A stretch of 64,000 nucleotides of DNA from Fodinibacter luteus (GCF_039541575.1 NZ_BAABGM010000011.1:62001-126000), one strand, 5' to 3'; shown: positions 24,097 through 32,108, counted from the stretch's first letter. A program made the numbers and translations. The notes: generated by a model from the letters alone, not told the origin.

Positions 24097-25509
24097 ATGA
24101 CGACGACGAGCGACCGACGGCCCCCCGACGGGGTCCACCGCACCGACGTTGCCGCCGGCGAGGTGGCGGATGCCGTCGAGCTGGCCCGGGCGGCCGCGGC
24201 CGCGTGGCGGGCCACGGCTGCGAGCCGTCGAGCCGGCCTCCTGCGCGAGGCGGCGGCGGCGGTCCGCGACGTGCACGAGGAGCTGGGCGGCATCCTCTGC
24301 CTCACGACGGGCCGCCTCCTGCGCGAGGCCCGGGCGTCGGCCGCGGTGGCCGCGGACCTGCTCGAGGAGGCCGCGGTCACCGGCCTCGCGGGGGGCCGGG
24401 CGCTCGCCGGGGACCCGGGTGCCGTCGACCTCGTGCGGCGGGAGCCACGCGGGGTGGTCGCCGCCATCACCCCGTGGAACGACCCGTACCCGGCGGCGGC
24501 CGGGCTGATCGCCGCGGCCCTCGTGACCGGGAACACGGTCGTGCACAAGCCGTCCGAGCGCAGCGCGGACCCCGGCCGCCGGTTGACCGAGGTCGTCTCC
24601 GCCGTCCTGCCCGAGGGCGTCCTCGTGCACGTCGGCGGCGACGCCGACGCGGGGCGGGCCCTGGCCCGGCACCCGCTCGTCGACCTCGTCGCGCACATCG
24701 GCAGCAGCGAGGCGGGAGCCTCGGTGCGCACGGCGTGCGCCGGCAGGGGGGCCGTGAGCATCACCGAGAACGGCGGCAAGGACCCGCTCGTCGTGGATGC
24801 CGGTGTCGACCCGCGGTGGGCGGCCCGACAGGTCGCTGTCGGCGCGTTCACCAACGCCGGTCAGCTGTGCACCTCGGTCGAGCGGGTCTACCTCCACGCC
24901 GACGTGGCGGACGACGTCGTGCGCGAGCTCGTCCGCCTCGCCCGGGGTTACCGCCTCGGCCACCCCGCGGACGACACGACGACGCTGCCGCCCCTCGTGG
25001 ACGAGCGAGCCGTCGAGGCCGTTCACGGCCACGTCCGGGACGCCGTCGAGCGCGGCGCCCGGCTGCTCACGGGTGGCGAGCCGGACCCCGTCGTCCCCGC
25101 GGGCTACCCCGCGACGGTGCTCGTCGACTGCACCGACGACATGCTCGTCATGACCCGGGAGACCTTCGGCCCGGTGGCCCCGGTCGTCGTCGTCGGCTCG
25201 TGGGACGAGGGGCTGGAGCGGGCGGCCGGCGGCGCCTACGGGCTGGCCGCGACCGTGCTGACGACCGACACCCGGCACGCGCTCGAGGCCGCGGAGCGCC
25301 TCGACGTCGGCACCGTCAAGGTCAATGCCGTGTTCGGCGGTGCGCCCGGGGGCTCCGCCGACCCGCGAGGGCTGAGCGGACGGGGGGTCGGCTTCGGCCC
25401 CGACCTGCTGCGCGAGATGACGGTGCTCAAGACGGTCCACCTCGAGCCCGCCAAGGCGCTGGCCGACGACGAGACCGGGCACCTCGTGGAGTCGATCTCG
25501 ACGGAGTGA
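24097..25509 (+). CDS. Aldehyde dehydrogenase family protein
   Basis: A 470-residue ALDH. ITPWNDPYPAAAG (about 125) and VHKPSERS bind NAD(P); catalytic Glu lies in SITENGGKDP (about 225) and catalytic Cys in AFTNAGQLCTS (about 262); ETFGPVAPV follows. Asn in NAGQLC replaces the usual Gly-Gln-x-Cys context only slightly. It oxidises an aldehyde to the acid; the substrate is open. ATG 24097 lies 79 bp from the divergent carbamoyltransferase and lacks a clear ribosome binding site. It ends in a strong hairpin shared with the next gene. Confidence 0.85.
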   Translation: MTTTSDRRPPDGVHRTDVAAGEVADAVELARAAAAAWRATAASRRAGLLREAAAAVRDVHEELGGILCLTTGRLLREARASAAVAADLLEEAAVTGLAGGRALAGDPGAVDLVRREPRGVVAAITPWNDPYPAAAGLIAAALVTGNTVVHKPSERSADPGRRLTEVVSAVLPEGVLVHVGGDADAGRALARHPLVDLVAHIGSSEAGASVRTACAGRGAVSITENGGKDPLVVDAGVDPRWAARQVAVGAFTNAGQLCTSVERVYLHADVADDVVRELVRLARGYRLGHPADDTTTLPPLVDERAVEAVHGHVRDAVERGARLLTGGEPDPVVPAGYPATVLVDCTDDMLVMTRETFGPVAPVVVVGSWDEGLERAAGGAYGLAATVLTTDTRHALEAAERLDVGTVKVNAVFGGAPGGSADPRGLSGRGVGFGPDLLREMTVLKTVHLEPAKALADDETGHLVESISTE

Positions 25510-25534
25510 GCCGACCCGCGCACGCGCGCACGGG

Positions 25535-25569
25535 CGGTCGGGGGTGGCCACGACGACCACCCCCGACCG
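25535..25569. terminator. Bidirectional hairpin terminator
   Basis: CGGTCGGGGGTGG (25535-25547) pairs perfectly over 13 bp with 25557-25569 around a 9-nt loop. It sits between convergent genes ending at 25509 and 25570. Confidence 0.85.
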
Positions 25570-26421
25570 TCACGGCGGGGTCGTCTGACGACGCGTCGAC
25601 CGGACCCGGTCGAGGACGGCATCGGCCACCTCGCCGGGTCGCCGCTCGGGCAGCCAGTGCCCCTCGTCGAGCTCGACGAACCGGTACGGACCCCGCACGT
25701 GGCGCCGGGTGCGCTCCGCCGCCCGACGTCCGAGGGCCGGGTCGCGCCGGCCCCAGGCGTACGTCGTCGGAACCGTCACGGGGCCGGGGTCCGTGCTCCG
25801 CAGGAGCAGCGCGCGGCGGCCTGCCGCGCGGTACCACTCGAGGGGCCCGGTCAGGTCCCCGGGGGACGAGAGGCGGGCCGCGTACCGGACGGCGTCGCGC
25901 TCGGGCAGCCCGCCGGCGCGCAGCGCGGCCGGGAGGGTGCGGGACAGCAGCAGCTCCGGGAGCAGCGGCACCTGGACCGCGAGGGTGTACCAGCTCCTCA
26001 GCGGCTGGAGCGAGCGGACCATCGCCTCCGCGTACGCGCCGGGGTGCGGCGTCGAGAGCACGGTGGCGCTGGCCAGCCGGTGCGGGTGCCGGGCGGCGAG
26101 GTGCCATGCGAGGACGCCGCCCCAGTCGTGGCCGACGACGTGCGCCCGGCCGGCGCCGAGGGCGTCGAGGACGGCGAGCGCGTCACCGACGAGGGTGTCG
26201 ACGTCGTAGCCGCCTCTCCCCTCGGGGCGTGCCGAGGGGACGTAGCCCCGCTGGTCGGGGGCGAGGGTGCGCAGGCCCGCCTCGTGCAGGTGCGGGACGA
26301 CGGCGTGCCAGCAGGAGGCGTCCTGGGGGAAGCCGTGGAGGAGCAGGACGACCTCGCCGTCGCGCGGTCCCTCGTCGTGCACCGGGAGGAGCAACCCGTC
26401 GTGCGCCACGGGGACGGTCAC
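25570..26421 (-). CDS. Alpha/beta hydrolase, epoxide-hydrolase-like
   Basis: A 283-residue alpha/beta hydrolase. The oxyanion motif HGFPQDASCWH (about 29-39), PDQRGYVPS, and the nucleophile elbow VVGHDWGGVLAW with Asp (about 95) are typical of epoxide hydrolases and haloalkane dehalogenases. DEGHWLPERRP near 254 carries the catalytic His. GTG 26421 overlaps the stop of the upstream DUF2231 gene (GTGA), so both are read from the SigB-type promoter at 27.0 kb. Substrate unknown. Confidence 0.85.
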   Translation of the reverse strand: MTVPVAHDGLLLPVHDEGPRDGEVVLLLHGFPQDASCWHAVVPHLHEAGLRTLAPDQRGYVPSARPEGRGGYDVDTLVGDALAVLDALGAGRAHVVGHDWGGVLAWHLAARHPHRLASATVLSTPHPGAYAEAMVRSLQPLRSWYTLAVQVPLLPELLLSRTLPAALRAGGLPERDAVRYAARLSSPGDLTGPLEWYRAAGRRALLLRSTDPGPVTVPTTYAWGRRDPALGRRAAERTRRHVRGPYRFVELDEGHWLPERRPGEVADAVLDRVRSTRRQTTPP

Positions 26422-26987
26422 GGGAGGGCCGCCTCCGCGGGCACCTGGAACGCCGGGTCCCGGCTCCCGACCTTGCGGGCCGTCGTGAGGTGCCCCCCGA
26501 GGTAGCCGGAGGCACCCACGACACCCGCCCCGGCGAGCGCGCTCACCGTGCCGAGGCGGTGCCGCCCGCGGCCGCGCGCGAGCAGGGACACCGTGAACAG
26601 CCCGGCGGCGAGCCCGTTGAGCGCGGCGTGGGCGGCCCCGACGCGACGCTCGGCCCGGCCGGTACGCGCCCACTCGGCGAGCCCGGTCACCGCGGTGGGG
26701 ACGACGGCGGCGAGCCCGGCGGCGACGAGGGTGCGGCTGGCCGCGCGGTCGCCGGGACGGCCCCGCAGGTCGAGCAGCACCGCCGACGTCCAGCACCCGA
26801 GCGGGAGGTCGGTGAGGAGCGGGTGCAGGGCATGGCCGAGGAGGTCGGCGCGCAGCACGCCGCTCCACCGCGTCCGGTCCAGGGGTTCGGCGACCGCCGC
26901 GAGGGCGGCCACGAGGGGGTCGAGGCGGCCGGCATCCTCGAGGCGCCGGACCCCGTCGACGAGGACGGTCGAAGTGTGTGCGCTCAC
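26418..26987 (-). CDS. DUF2231-type membrane protein
   Basis: A 189-residue protein with about four hydrophobic helices. The segment LRADLLGHALHPLLTDLPLGCWTSAVLLDL is the typical DUF2231 core with its His-Pro-x-Leu-x-Asp motif; GYLGGHL closes the domain. DUF2231 proteins are of unknown function. GTG 26987 stands nine bases after a GGGTAT -10 box, consistent with a leaderless mRNA; the in-frame upstream start at 27053 lies before the promoter and is refused. First gene of a two-gene unit. Confidence 0.8.
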   Translation of the reverse strand: MSAHTSTVLVDGVRRLEDAGRLDPLVAALAAVAEPLDRTRWSGVLRADLLGHALHPLLTDLPLGCWTSAVLLDLRGRPGDRAASRTLVAAGLAAVVPTAVTGLAEWARTGRAERRVGAAHAALNGLAAGLFTVSLLARGRGRHRLGTVSALAGAGVVGASGYLGGHLTTARKVGSRDPAFQVPAEAALP

Positions 26988-26996
26988 CCCGGCGTC

Positions 26997-27022
26997 ATAC
27001 CCTCGGGGGCACCGGGTCAAAC
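26997..27022 (-). promoter_or_regulatory. SigB-type promoter (best match in the window)
   Basis: On the minus strand GTTTGA (27017-27022), 14 nt, GGGTAT (26997-27002): an essentially consensus SigB/SigF-family promoter, nine bases before GTG 26987. Confidence 0.7.
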
Positions 27023-27039
27023 ACCGGGCCGCCGGGTAG
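27014..27039 (+). promoter_or_regulatory. SigB-type promoter candidate for the phytoene-desaturase-like gene
   Basis: GGGT (27014-27017), 16 nt, GGGTAG (27034-27039), overlapping the divergent promoter on the other strand. The -35 is weak. Confidence 0.35.
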
Positions 27040-27076
27040 GGGTGGGCCGACACCCCCGAGGAGGAGGAGGGCGCTC

Positions 27077-28675
27077 GTGAGCACGACCTCGTGCGACGCC
27101 GTCGTCGTGGGCGCGGGGCCCAACGGGCTCGTCGCCGCCAACGCCCTCGCCGACGCGGGCTGGGACGTCGTGCTCGTCGAGGCCGCCCCCGAGGTGGGCG
27201 GGGCGGTGCGCAGTGCCGAGGTCACGGCACCCGGGTTCGTCACGGACCTCTACAGCGCGTTCTACCCCCTGGCCGCGGCGAGCCCGGTGATCCGTGACCT
27301 CGACCTCGCACGGCACGGCCTCGTGTGGCGCCGGGCCCCGGACGTCATGGCACACGCCCTCCCCGACGGTCGGGCGGCCGTGCTGCGCGGGGACGCCACG
27401 GCGACCGCCGCGGGGCTCGAAACCTGCTCCGCCGGCGACGGGGACGCCTGGCTGCGGATGGTCGGCGACTGGCAGCGCGTGCGCGACCCCCTCCTCGACG
27501 CCCTGTTCACCCCCTTCCCCGCGGCCGGCCCGGTGCTGCGGCTGCTGCGCCGCACCGGCGTCTCGGGCGGGCTCGACCTCGCCCGGCTCGCCCTGCTGTC
27601 GGTGCGTCGCCTCGGGGAGGAGGAGTTCGGCAGCGAGGAGGCCCGGGTCCTGCTCACCGGGAACGCGATGCACAGCGACGTCTCCCCCGACGGTGCGGGC
27701 AGTGCCCTGTTCGGGTGGCTGCTCGTCATGCTCGGGCAGGACGTCGGCTTCCCCGTCCCCGAGGGTGGGGCGGGCCGGCTCGCGGCGGCGCTGCGGGCCC
27801 GGGCGGAGGGTCTCGGGGCGGCCGTCCGCTGCGGCGTGGCCGCCACGGCGGTCGAGGTGACGGCCGGCCGGGCGAGCGGGGTGCGCCTCGCCGACGGCTC
27901 GCGGGTCACGGCACGCCGTGCGGTGCTCGCCGACGTGGCCGCCCCGACCCTGTACCGCGGCCTCGTCGGACCCCGGCACCTACCCGCACGCCTGCTCGAC
28001 GAGCTGCTGCGGTTCGAGTGGGACGACGCGACCCTCAAGGTGAACTGGGCACTCGACGCGCCCATCCCGTGGACCGCTCCCGCAGTCGCGACCGCGGGCA
28101 CCGTGCACCTCGGCAGCGACGACGACGGACTCGTCGACGTCGCCGCCGACCTCACGGTGGGGCGGATGCCGGAGCACCCGTTCGTCCTCCTCGGCCAGAT
28201 GACGACGAGCGACCCCACCCGCTCCCCCGCCGGCACCGAGTCGGCGTGGGCCTACACCCACCTGCCCCGGCACCTCGCCCAGGACGCCGACGCGGTCGAC
28301 GCCCAGGCCGAGCGGGTCGAGCGGGAGGTCGAGCGGGTGGCGCCCGGCTTCCTCGCGCTGCGCCGGGGGCGCCACGTGCAGCGCCCGGCGTCCCTCGAGG
28401 CCGCCGACGCCAACCTCGACCGGGGCGCGGTCAACGCCGGGACCTCCGCGCTGCACCAACAGCTCGTCTTCCGCCCGACGAAGGGCCTCGGTCGTCCCGA
28501 GACCCCGCTCCCCGGGCTGTTCCTCGCCGGCGCCTCGGCCCACCCCGGCGGTGGGGTCCACGGGGCGTGCGGCTGGAACGCCGCCGTGGCCGCGCTCGGC
28601 CAGCACGGGGGCCTCGGGTTCGTCCGCCGTGCCCTCGTGCGCACGGCGTGGTCGCGGGTGCTGCGCGAGCCCTGA
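27077..28675 (+). CDS. Phytoene-desaturase-like FAD-dependent oxidoreductase
   Basis: A 532-residue flavoprotein. The dinucleotide motif AVVVGAGPNGLVAANALADAG (about 8-28) is followed by EAAPEVGGAVRS, typical of the CrtI/amine-oxidase family. The C-terminus has LPGLFLAGASAHPGGGVHGACGWNAA, the usual FAD-closing segment. Members oxidise carotenoids, retinoids or other substrates; none can be assigned. GTG 27077 has GGAGGAGG nine bases upstream. No carotenoid genes are adjacent. Divergent from the DUF2231 unit with overlapping SigB-type promoters. Confidence 0.85.
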   Translation: MSTTSCDAVVVGAGPNGLVAANALADAGWDVVLVEAAPEVGGAVRSAEVTAPGFVTDLYSAFYPLAAASPVIRDLDLARHGLVWRRAPDVMAHALPDGRAAVLRGDATATAAGLETCSAGDGDAWLRMVGDWQRVRDPLLDALFTPFPAAGPVLRLLRRTGVSGGLDLARLALLSVRRLGEEEFGSEEARVLLTGNAMHSDVSPDGAGSALFGWLLVMLGQDVGFPVPEGGAGRLAAALRARAEGLGAAVRCGVAATAVEVTAGRASGVRLADGSRVTARRAVLADVAAPTLYRGLVGPRHLPARLLDELLRFEWDDATLKVNWALDAPIPWTAPAVATAGTVHLGSDDDGLVDVAADLTVGRMPEHPFVLLGQMTTSDPTRSPAGTESAWAYTHLPRHLAQDADAVDAQAERVEREVERVAPGFLALRRGRHVQRPASLEAADANLDRGAVNAGTSALHQQLVFRPTKGLGRPETPLPGLFLAGASAHPGGGVHGACGWNAAVAALGQHGGLGFVRRALVRTAWSRVLREP

Positions 28676-28688
28676 CCTCGGGCCGCGC

Positions 28689-30068
28689 TCAGGCCTCGCC
28701 GCGCAGCGCCTCGCGGTGCCGCCCCTCGGCGATGAGGGCGAGCCGCATGAGGGCCTCGCGGTTGCGCGGCAGGATCATCGCCTGCCGGGCGGGCCCGGGC
28801 ACGAGCCGGCCCGGGCCGGCCGAGGCGTCCTCGGCGATGGAGACGGTGCAGCTCCGTGGCCCGTCGGGCACGACCTCGATCTCGACCCGGGCCTCCCCGA
28901 TCGGCCAGCCGCGGGCGGTGAGGACGAGGTGGTGCGGCGCCTCCGCGTGCTCACTGCGCGTGCTGTCCGAGATGAGCGCCGGCCACAGCCCGACGCTGTG
29001 GTGCAGGCGGGTCCCGGGCGCGGGCCAGCCCTCGTCGACGGCACGCACCCGCGAGGCGCCGACGACCCACGTCGCGTACTGCCAGCCGTCGGCGAGTACG
29101 GCCCACACGGCCTCGGCGGGTGCGGCGACGGCGCGCGAGACGCGGGGACGGTCCAGGGTGTGGTCGTCGGTCATCGTGGTCTCCTCGAGCTGCTCGGACG
29201 GGGGTGGTGGTGGGTGCTGGGGCCCGTGGACGTTACCGGCCGTGGCGCGAAGACCCTCCCACGGCCCGAGGCCGGCGGTGCGCATGAGCGGCGTCACGAG
29301 GGTGTCGTACAGGGCGGGCACGAGCCGGAAGCCCGCGACGACGACGTGGTTCGCGGGTCCCACGTGCGTCAGGCGCCGCGGGCGGCGCAGCACGGACTCG
29401 ATCCGGTGCGCCACGGCATCCGGGGAGAGCACCGGTGGGGGTGGTGCGCCGTGCCGGCCGAGGACGGTGGCGGCCTGGCGGTAGACCGGGGTGTCGATCC
29501 CGCCGGGCGACACGAGCGAGACCGCCACCCCCTCCCGGTGGCGGGTCTCGATCTGCAGGGTGCGCACGAGGCCGTGCACCGCCCACTTGGACAGCACGTA
29601 CCCGCTCATGTAGGGCGTGGCCACCTCGCCGAGCAGCGAGCCCACGACGACGAGGTGCCCGCCCCCGGTGTGGCGGAAGGCCGCCAGGCTCGCCCGGGCC
29701 ACCGAGACGGTCCCGAGCACGTCGGTCGCCACGACCTCGCGCATGACGTCCTCGGGCACCTCCTCGAACAGCCCGTACGCGACGACCGCGGCCGCGTGGA
29801 CGACCGCGAGGCCCGGCCCGTGCTCGTCCGCCGCCGCGTCGACGGCCCGGCGGACGGCCTCGTCGTCCCGCACGTCGAGGACGACGACGGATGCCGTCGC
29901 ACCGGCCGCGCGGCACGCCGCCGCGACCTCCTCGAGCGGCTGCGGGTCCCGGCCGGTGAGGACGACGGGCAGGCCCCGTGCGGCGAGCCGGAGGGCCGTG
30001 GCGCGCCCGATGCCGCTCGAGGCCCCGGTGAGCAGGACCCCGGTCGTCGCGGTCGGGGCGCGGGACAC
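28689..30068 (-). CDS. Short-chain dehydrogenase fused in frame to an SRPBCC-domain protein
   Basis: One open frame of 459 residues. About 1-290 is an SDR: TGASSGIGRATAL, HAAAVVAYG, VVGSLLG, catalytic YVLSK and SPGGIDTP. After a Pro-rich linker, the last 161 residues from ATG 29174 form an SRPBCC (START-like) domain (VSRAVAAPAEAVWAVLADG, then a C-terminal basic region). GAGGAG stands seven bases before that ATG, so a separate product is possible, but there is no stop between the two. GTG 30068 has GAGGAGG six bases upstream. Function unknown; probably a lipophilic substrate. A SigB-type promoter and twin repeats lie upstream. Confidence 0.75.
   Translation of the reverse strand: MSRAPTATTGVLLTGASSGIGRATALRLAARGLPVVLTGRDPQPLEEVAAACRAAGATASVVVLDVRDDEAVRRAVDAAADEHGPGLAVVHAAAVVAYGLFEEVPEDVMREVVATDVLGTVSVARASLAAFRHTGGGHLVVVGSLLGEVATPYMSGYVLSKWAVHGLVRTLQIETRHREGVAVSLVSPGGIDTPVYRQAATVLGRHGAPPPPVLSPDAVAHRIESVLRRPRRLTHVGPANHVVVAGFRLVPALYDTLVTPLMRTAGLGPWEGLRATAGNVHGPQHPPPPPSEQLEETTMTDDHTLDRPRVSRAVAAPAEAVWAVLADGWQYATWVVGASRVRAVDEGWPAPGTRLHHSVGLWPALISDSTRSEHAEAPHHLVLTARGWPIGEARVEIEVVPDGPRSCTVSIAEDASAGPGRLVPGPARQAMILPRNREALMRLALIAEGRHREALRGEA
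29172..29186 (-). promoter_or_regulatory. Internal ribosome binding site and ATG before the SRPBCC domain
   Basis: GAGGAG (29181-29186, complement) precedes in-frame ATG 29174 by about seven bases, where the SRPBCC homology begins. Confidence 0.5.
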
Positions 30069-30100
30069 GGTCGACCTCCTCGGGGGTGCACGGCGGGATA

Positions 30101-30139
30101 CCGGTTCGGTGCCGGTCGGTGTGCCGGTTCGGTACCGGT
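30101..30139. repeat. Two direct repeats of CCGGTTCGGTRCCGGT, 23 bp apart
   Basis: Copies at 30101-30116 and 30124-30139 differ at one base. Each contains CCGGTTCGGT, close to an ACCG-GTT-CGGT palindrome. They lie just downstream of the predicted SigB-type -10, in the leader of the SDR/SRPBCC gene, and look like a tandem operator. Confidence 0.6.
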
Positions 30140-30145
30140 CTCGGC

Positions 30146-30171
30146 CCACCCGCCGTGCGCGTGGCCGAAAC
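30146..30171 (-). promoter_or_regulatory. SigB-type promoter candidate for the SDR/SRPBCC gene
   Basis: On the minus strand GTTT (30168-30171), 16 nt, GGGTGG (30146-30151). Same spacing as the strong promoter at 27.0 kb; the -10 deviates at one base. Confidence 0.45.
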
Positions 30172-30183
30172 CGGGGGGCGCCG

Positions 30184-30222
30184 CGGAGGGGTCCTGCACC
30201 GCGCGGGCGCAGGACCCCTCCG
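30184..30222 (-). terminator. Hairpin terminator after the DUF3618 operon
   Basis: CGGAGGGGTCCTGC (30184-30197) pairs perfectly over 14 bp with 30209-30222, 11-nt loop, 2 bp past the operon's last stop codon. No U tract follows, which is common in actinobacteria. Confidence 0.85.
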
Positions 30223-30224
30223 GC

Positions 30225-30824
30225 TCAGGCGAGCGAGCCGGCCGGCCCGCCCCCGGTGCCGGACCCGGCGCCCGCCTGGTCCTTGACGTCCTGCGCCCGC
30301 GACGACCCCTCGTCCCGGACGGCGGACATCCCCTCCTGTGCCGTCTCCCGCACGGACTGCACGGCCTGCTGCGCGGGCTCCTTGAGGTGCTCCGCGGCAT
30401 CCTGCGCCACCGCGCGGGCCTCGTCGAGCACGGGCTGGGCCTGCTCCTTGGCGGCGCCGGCCAGCTCGCGCTCGGTGCGGCTCGCAGGGAGCAGCGAGCC
30501 GACGAGCCAGCCCGCCGCGAGCGCGACCGCCCCGGCCGCCAGCGGGTTGCCCTGCGCCTGGCGGCGAGCCGCCTGCGGTGCCTGGCGGACCGTGTCGGCC
30601 GCGCCGTGCACCTGCTCGGCGCCGGCGTCGGCGAGGTCGTGGGTCGAGCCCATGACGGTGTCCTTGAGCCGGCTCGCCCGGGTCGTCGCCCGGTCGACGG
30701 AGCGCCGGGCCACGCTGCTCGGGCGCACGCTCTCGGTGAGGACGTCGACGTCCTCGCTGAGCCGCCCACGGGTGCGGTCGATCTCGCGGCGGATGGCCTG
30801 GGGGTCGTTCTCGGTCGTCGTCAT
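30225..30824 (-). CDS. DUF3618-domain protein
   Basis: A 199-residue protein. The N-terminal segment IRREIDRTRGRLSEDVDVLTE is the DUF3618 signature, a short helical domain found in actinobacterial membrane stress proteins. One hydrophobic helix (about 95-115, PLAAGAVALAAGWLVGSLLP) is followed by a long Ala/Gln/Glu-rich helical tail resembling a LEA/apolipoprotein-like amphipathic coil. ATG 30824 overlaps the upstream stop (ATGA). Third gene of a SigB-type operon; likely envelope-associated. Confidence 0.8.
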   Translation of the reverse strand: MTTTENDPQAIRREIDRTRGRLSEDVDVLTESVRPSSVARRSVDRATTRASRLKDTVMGSTHDLADAGAEQVHGAADTVRQAPQAARRQAQGNPLAAGAVALAAGWLVGSLLPASRTERELAGAAKEQAQPVLDEARAVAQDAAEHLKEPAQQAVQSVRETAQEGMSAVRDEGSSRAQDVKDQAGAGSGTGGGPAGSLA

Positions 30825-31240
30825 CGTGTCTCGTGTCCTCTCAGTGCGTCAGGGATGTCCTTGGCCGTGTCGACGGTGCGCGGGGCGACGGGGGTCATCC
30901 GGCGCAGCCGGTTCCGGCCGGTGGCGGCGAGCACGCCCGCCACGGCGGCCCACAGGAGGCCGACGACGAGCGCCGACCAGCCGAGGCCGATGAGGTCCCC
31001 CAGCGCCCACCACAGGGCGAGGGAGAGGAAGACGAGCGCGAGCTGGCCCGCGACGGCCGCGCCGCCGAGCCTGGCGCCGCCCGCCTTCGCGTGGTCGACG
31101 CTCTCCCGCAGCTCGGCCTTCGCGAGCGCGACCTCCTGCCGGAGCAGGGTGCTCAGGTCGGTCGTGATGTCGCCGAGAACCTCGCCGACCGACCTCAGGG
31201 ACGGGTCGGGAAGGTCCGTGCGGGTCTCCTGCTCGGTCAT
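30821..31240 (-). CDS. Holin-like (Holin_X/DUF1469) membrane protein
   Basis: A 139-residue protein: an N-terminal amphipathic helix (LGDITTDLSTLLRQEVALAKAEL, about 22-44) and two transmembrane helices (about 60-82 and 87-108). This is the pattern of the putative actinobacterial superfamily III holin family, annotated as phage holin but usually chromosomal and stress-associated. ATG 31240 overlaps the preceding stop (ATGA) and its own stop overlaps the next ATG. No phage genes are nearby, so a lytic role is unlikely. Confidence 0.8.
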   Translation of the reverse strand: MTEQETRTDLPDPSLRSVGEVLGDITTDLSTLLRQEVALAKAELRESVDHAKAGGARLGGAAVAGQLALVFLSLALWWALGDLIGLGWSALVVGLLWAAVAGVLAATGRNRLRRMTPVAPRTVDTAKDIPDALRGHETR

Positions 31241-31914
31241 CGCTCGCCCCGGGGGACGCCGCGGTCGTCCACCGGAGCCTCGAGGACGCCCTCCCTGCTG
31301 ATCGGCGTCGGCGTGCCGTCCGGCATCATCGGCTGGGTCGTGCGGTGGACCCCGGGCAGGCCCTCGGCGGGCACCGTCGCCCCGCTCGTCGACGGGGAGC
31401 TCCCGGTGGAGCCCGAACCGGTCGACTCGTCCCGCGCCTCGTCGACGAGGCCGCGGCTGAGCCGGCCGGCGACGACGCCGACGCCCGCTGCGATCGCCAG
31501 GAAGGCGCCGGGCCGCCGCCGGGCGAAGGACCGGGCCTCCTCGAGCAGGCTGCCGGGGTCGCGGGCGTCGAGCCAGCTCGCCGCGTCACCGGCTCGGCGG
31601 GCCACGTCGTCGACGAGCCCGACCGCCGCCCCGTCCCCGTCGGCCGAGCGGGCCATCTGGCCCAGCTGGTCGGCCAGCTCGCGCAGCCCGCTCGCCGCCC
31701 GGGCCTGCTGGGTGGCCGCCTGGTCGGTGAGGTCCGCGCGGGTCTGCCCCCACAGCTGCCGCACCTGGTCCTTGGCCTCGTGCGTGACCCGCTGCGCCTC
31801 GGTGGCCGCGGTGGCGGCGACGTCCTTCGTGGCGTCCTTGGCCTCGTGTCCCACGCTGCCGGCCCGCTCGGCGGGCGACGGCGGGGCGTTCATCTCAGTG
31901 GTGTGCATCCCCAT
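31237..31914 (-). CDS. Helical Ala-rich membrane-associated protein (unknown)
   Basis: A 225-residue protein, first gene of the three-gene operon. Residues about 15-125 are rich in Ala, Gln, Asp and Lys with heptad-like spacing (EAKDATKDVAATAATEAQRV), resembling LEA-type or apolipoprotein-like helices. A hydrophobic helix lies at about 145-163 (GAFLAIAAGVGVVAGRLS). The C-terminal 60 residues are Ser/Pro/Thr-rich and disordered. ATG 31914 has GGAG upstream. Expressed from a SigB-type promoter with a 55-nt leader. Function unknown; probably protects or anchors the envelope in stress. Confidence 0.7.
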   Translation of the reverse strand: MGMHTTEMNAPPSPAERAGSVGHEAKDATKDVAATAATEAQRVTHEAKDQVRQLWGQTRADLTDQAATQQARAASGLRELADQLGQMARSADGDGAAVGLVDDVARRAGDAASWLDARDPGSLLEEARSFARRRPGAFLAIAAGVGVVAGRLSRGLVDEARDESTGSGSTGSSPSTSGATVPAEGLPGVHRTTQPMMPDGTPTPISREGVLEAPVDDRGVPRGER

Positions 31915-31968
31915 GGTGCTCCGTCCTCTCTGAGCTGCCGTCGCTTGGTCGACGGCGTGCCGAGGGGT

Positions 31969-31993
31969 CTACCCGCTGCCGCGCGCGGCAAAC
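31969..31993 (-). promoter_or_regulatory. SigB-type promoter of the DUF3618-holin operon
   Basis: On the minus strand GTTT (31990-31993), 15 nt, GGGTAG (31969-31974). Good match to GTTT-N15-GGGTA, 55 nt before ATG 31914. Confidence 0.6.
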
Positions 31994-32009
31994 CCGAACC
32001 GCCCCGGTG

Positions 32010-32034
32010 GCGTGCGGCGGGCCCGGTCGGGTAG
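32010..32034 (+). promoter_or_regulatory. SigB-type promoter candidate for the Gsp39-like SDR
   Basis: GCGT (32010-32013), 15 nt, GGGTAG (32029-32034), 75 bp before ATG 32109. The -35 is weak. Confidence 0.35.
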
Positions 32035-32108
32035 GAGGTGTGTCGGACCGGCGGCACCTGCCGGCCACGCCGGGATGCCCGGCGCAGCCCCGACGAGAGG
32101 AGCAGCAG

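Noticed and set aside
30821..31240. Prophage remnant suggested by a holin-like protein
   Set aside because: No other phage genes are near, and it is coupled to stress-type genes with a SigB-type promoter.
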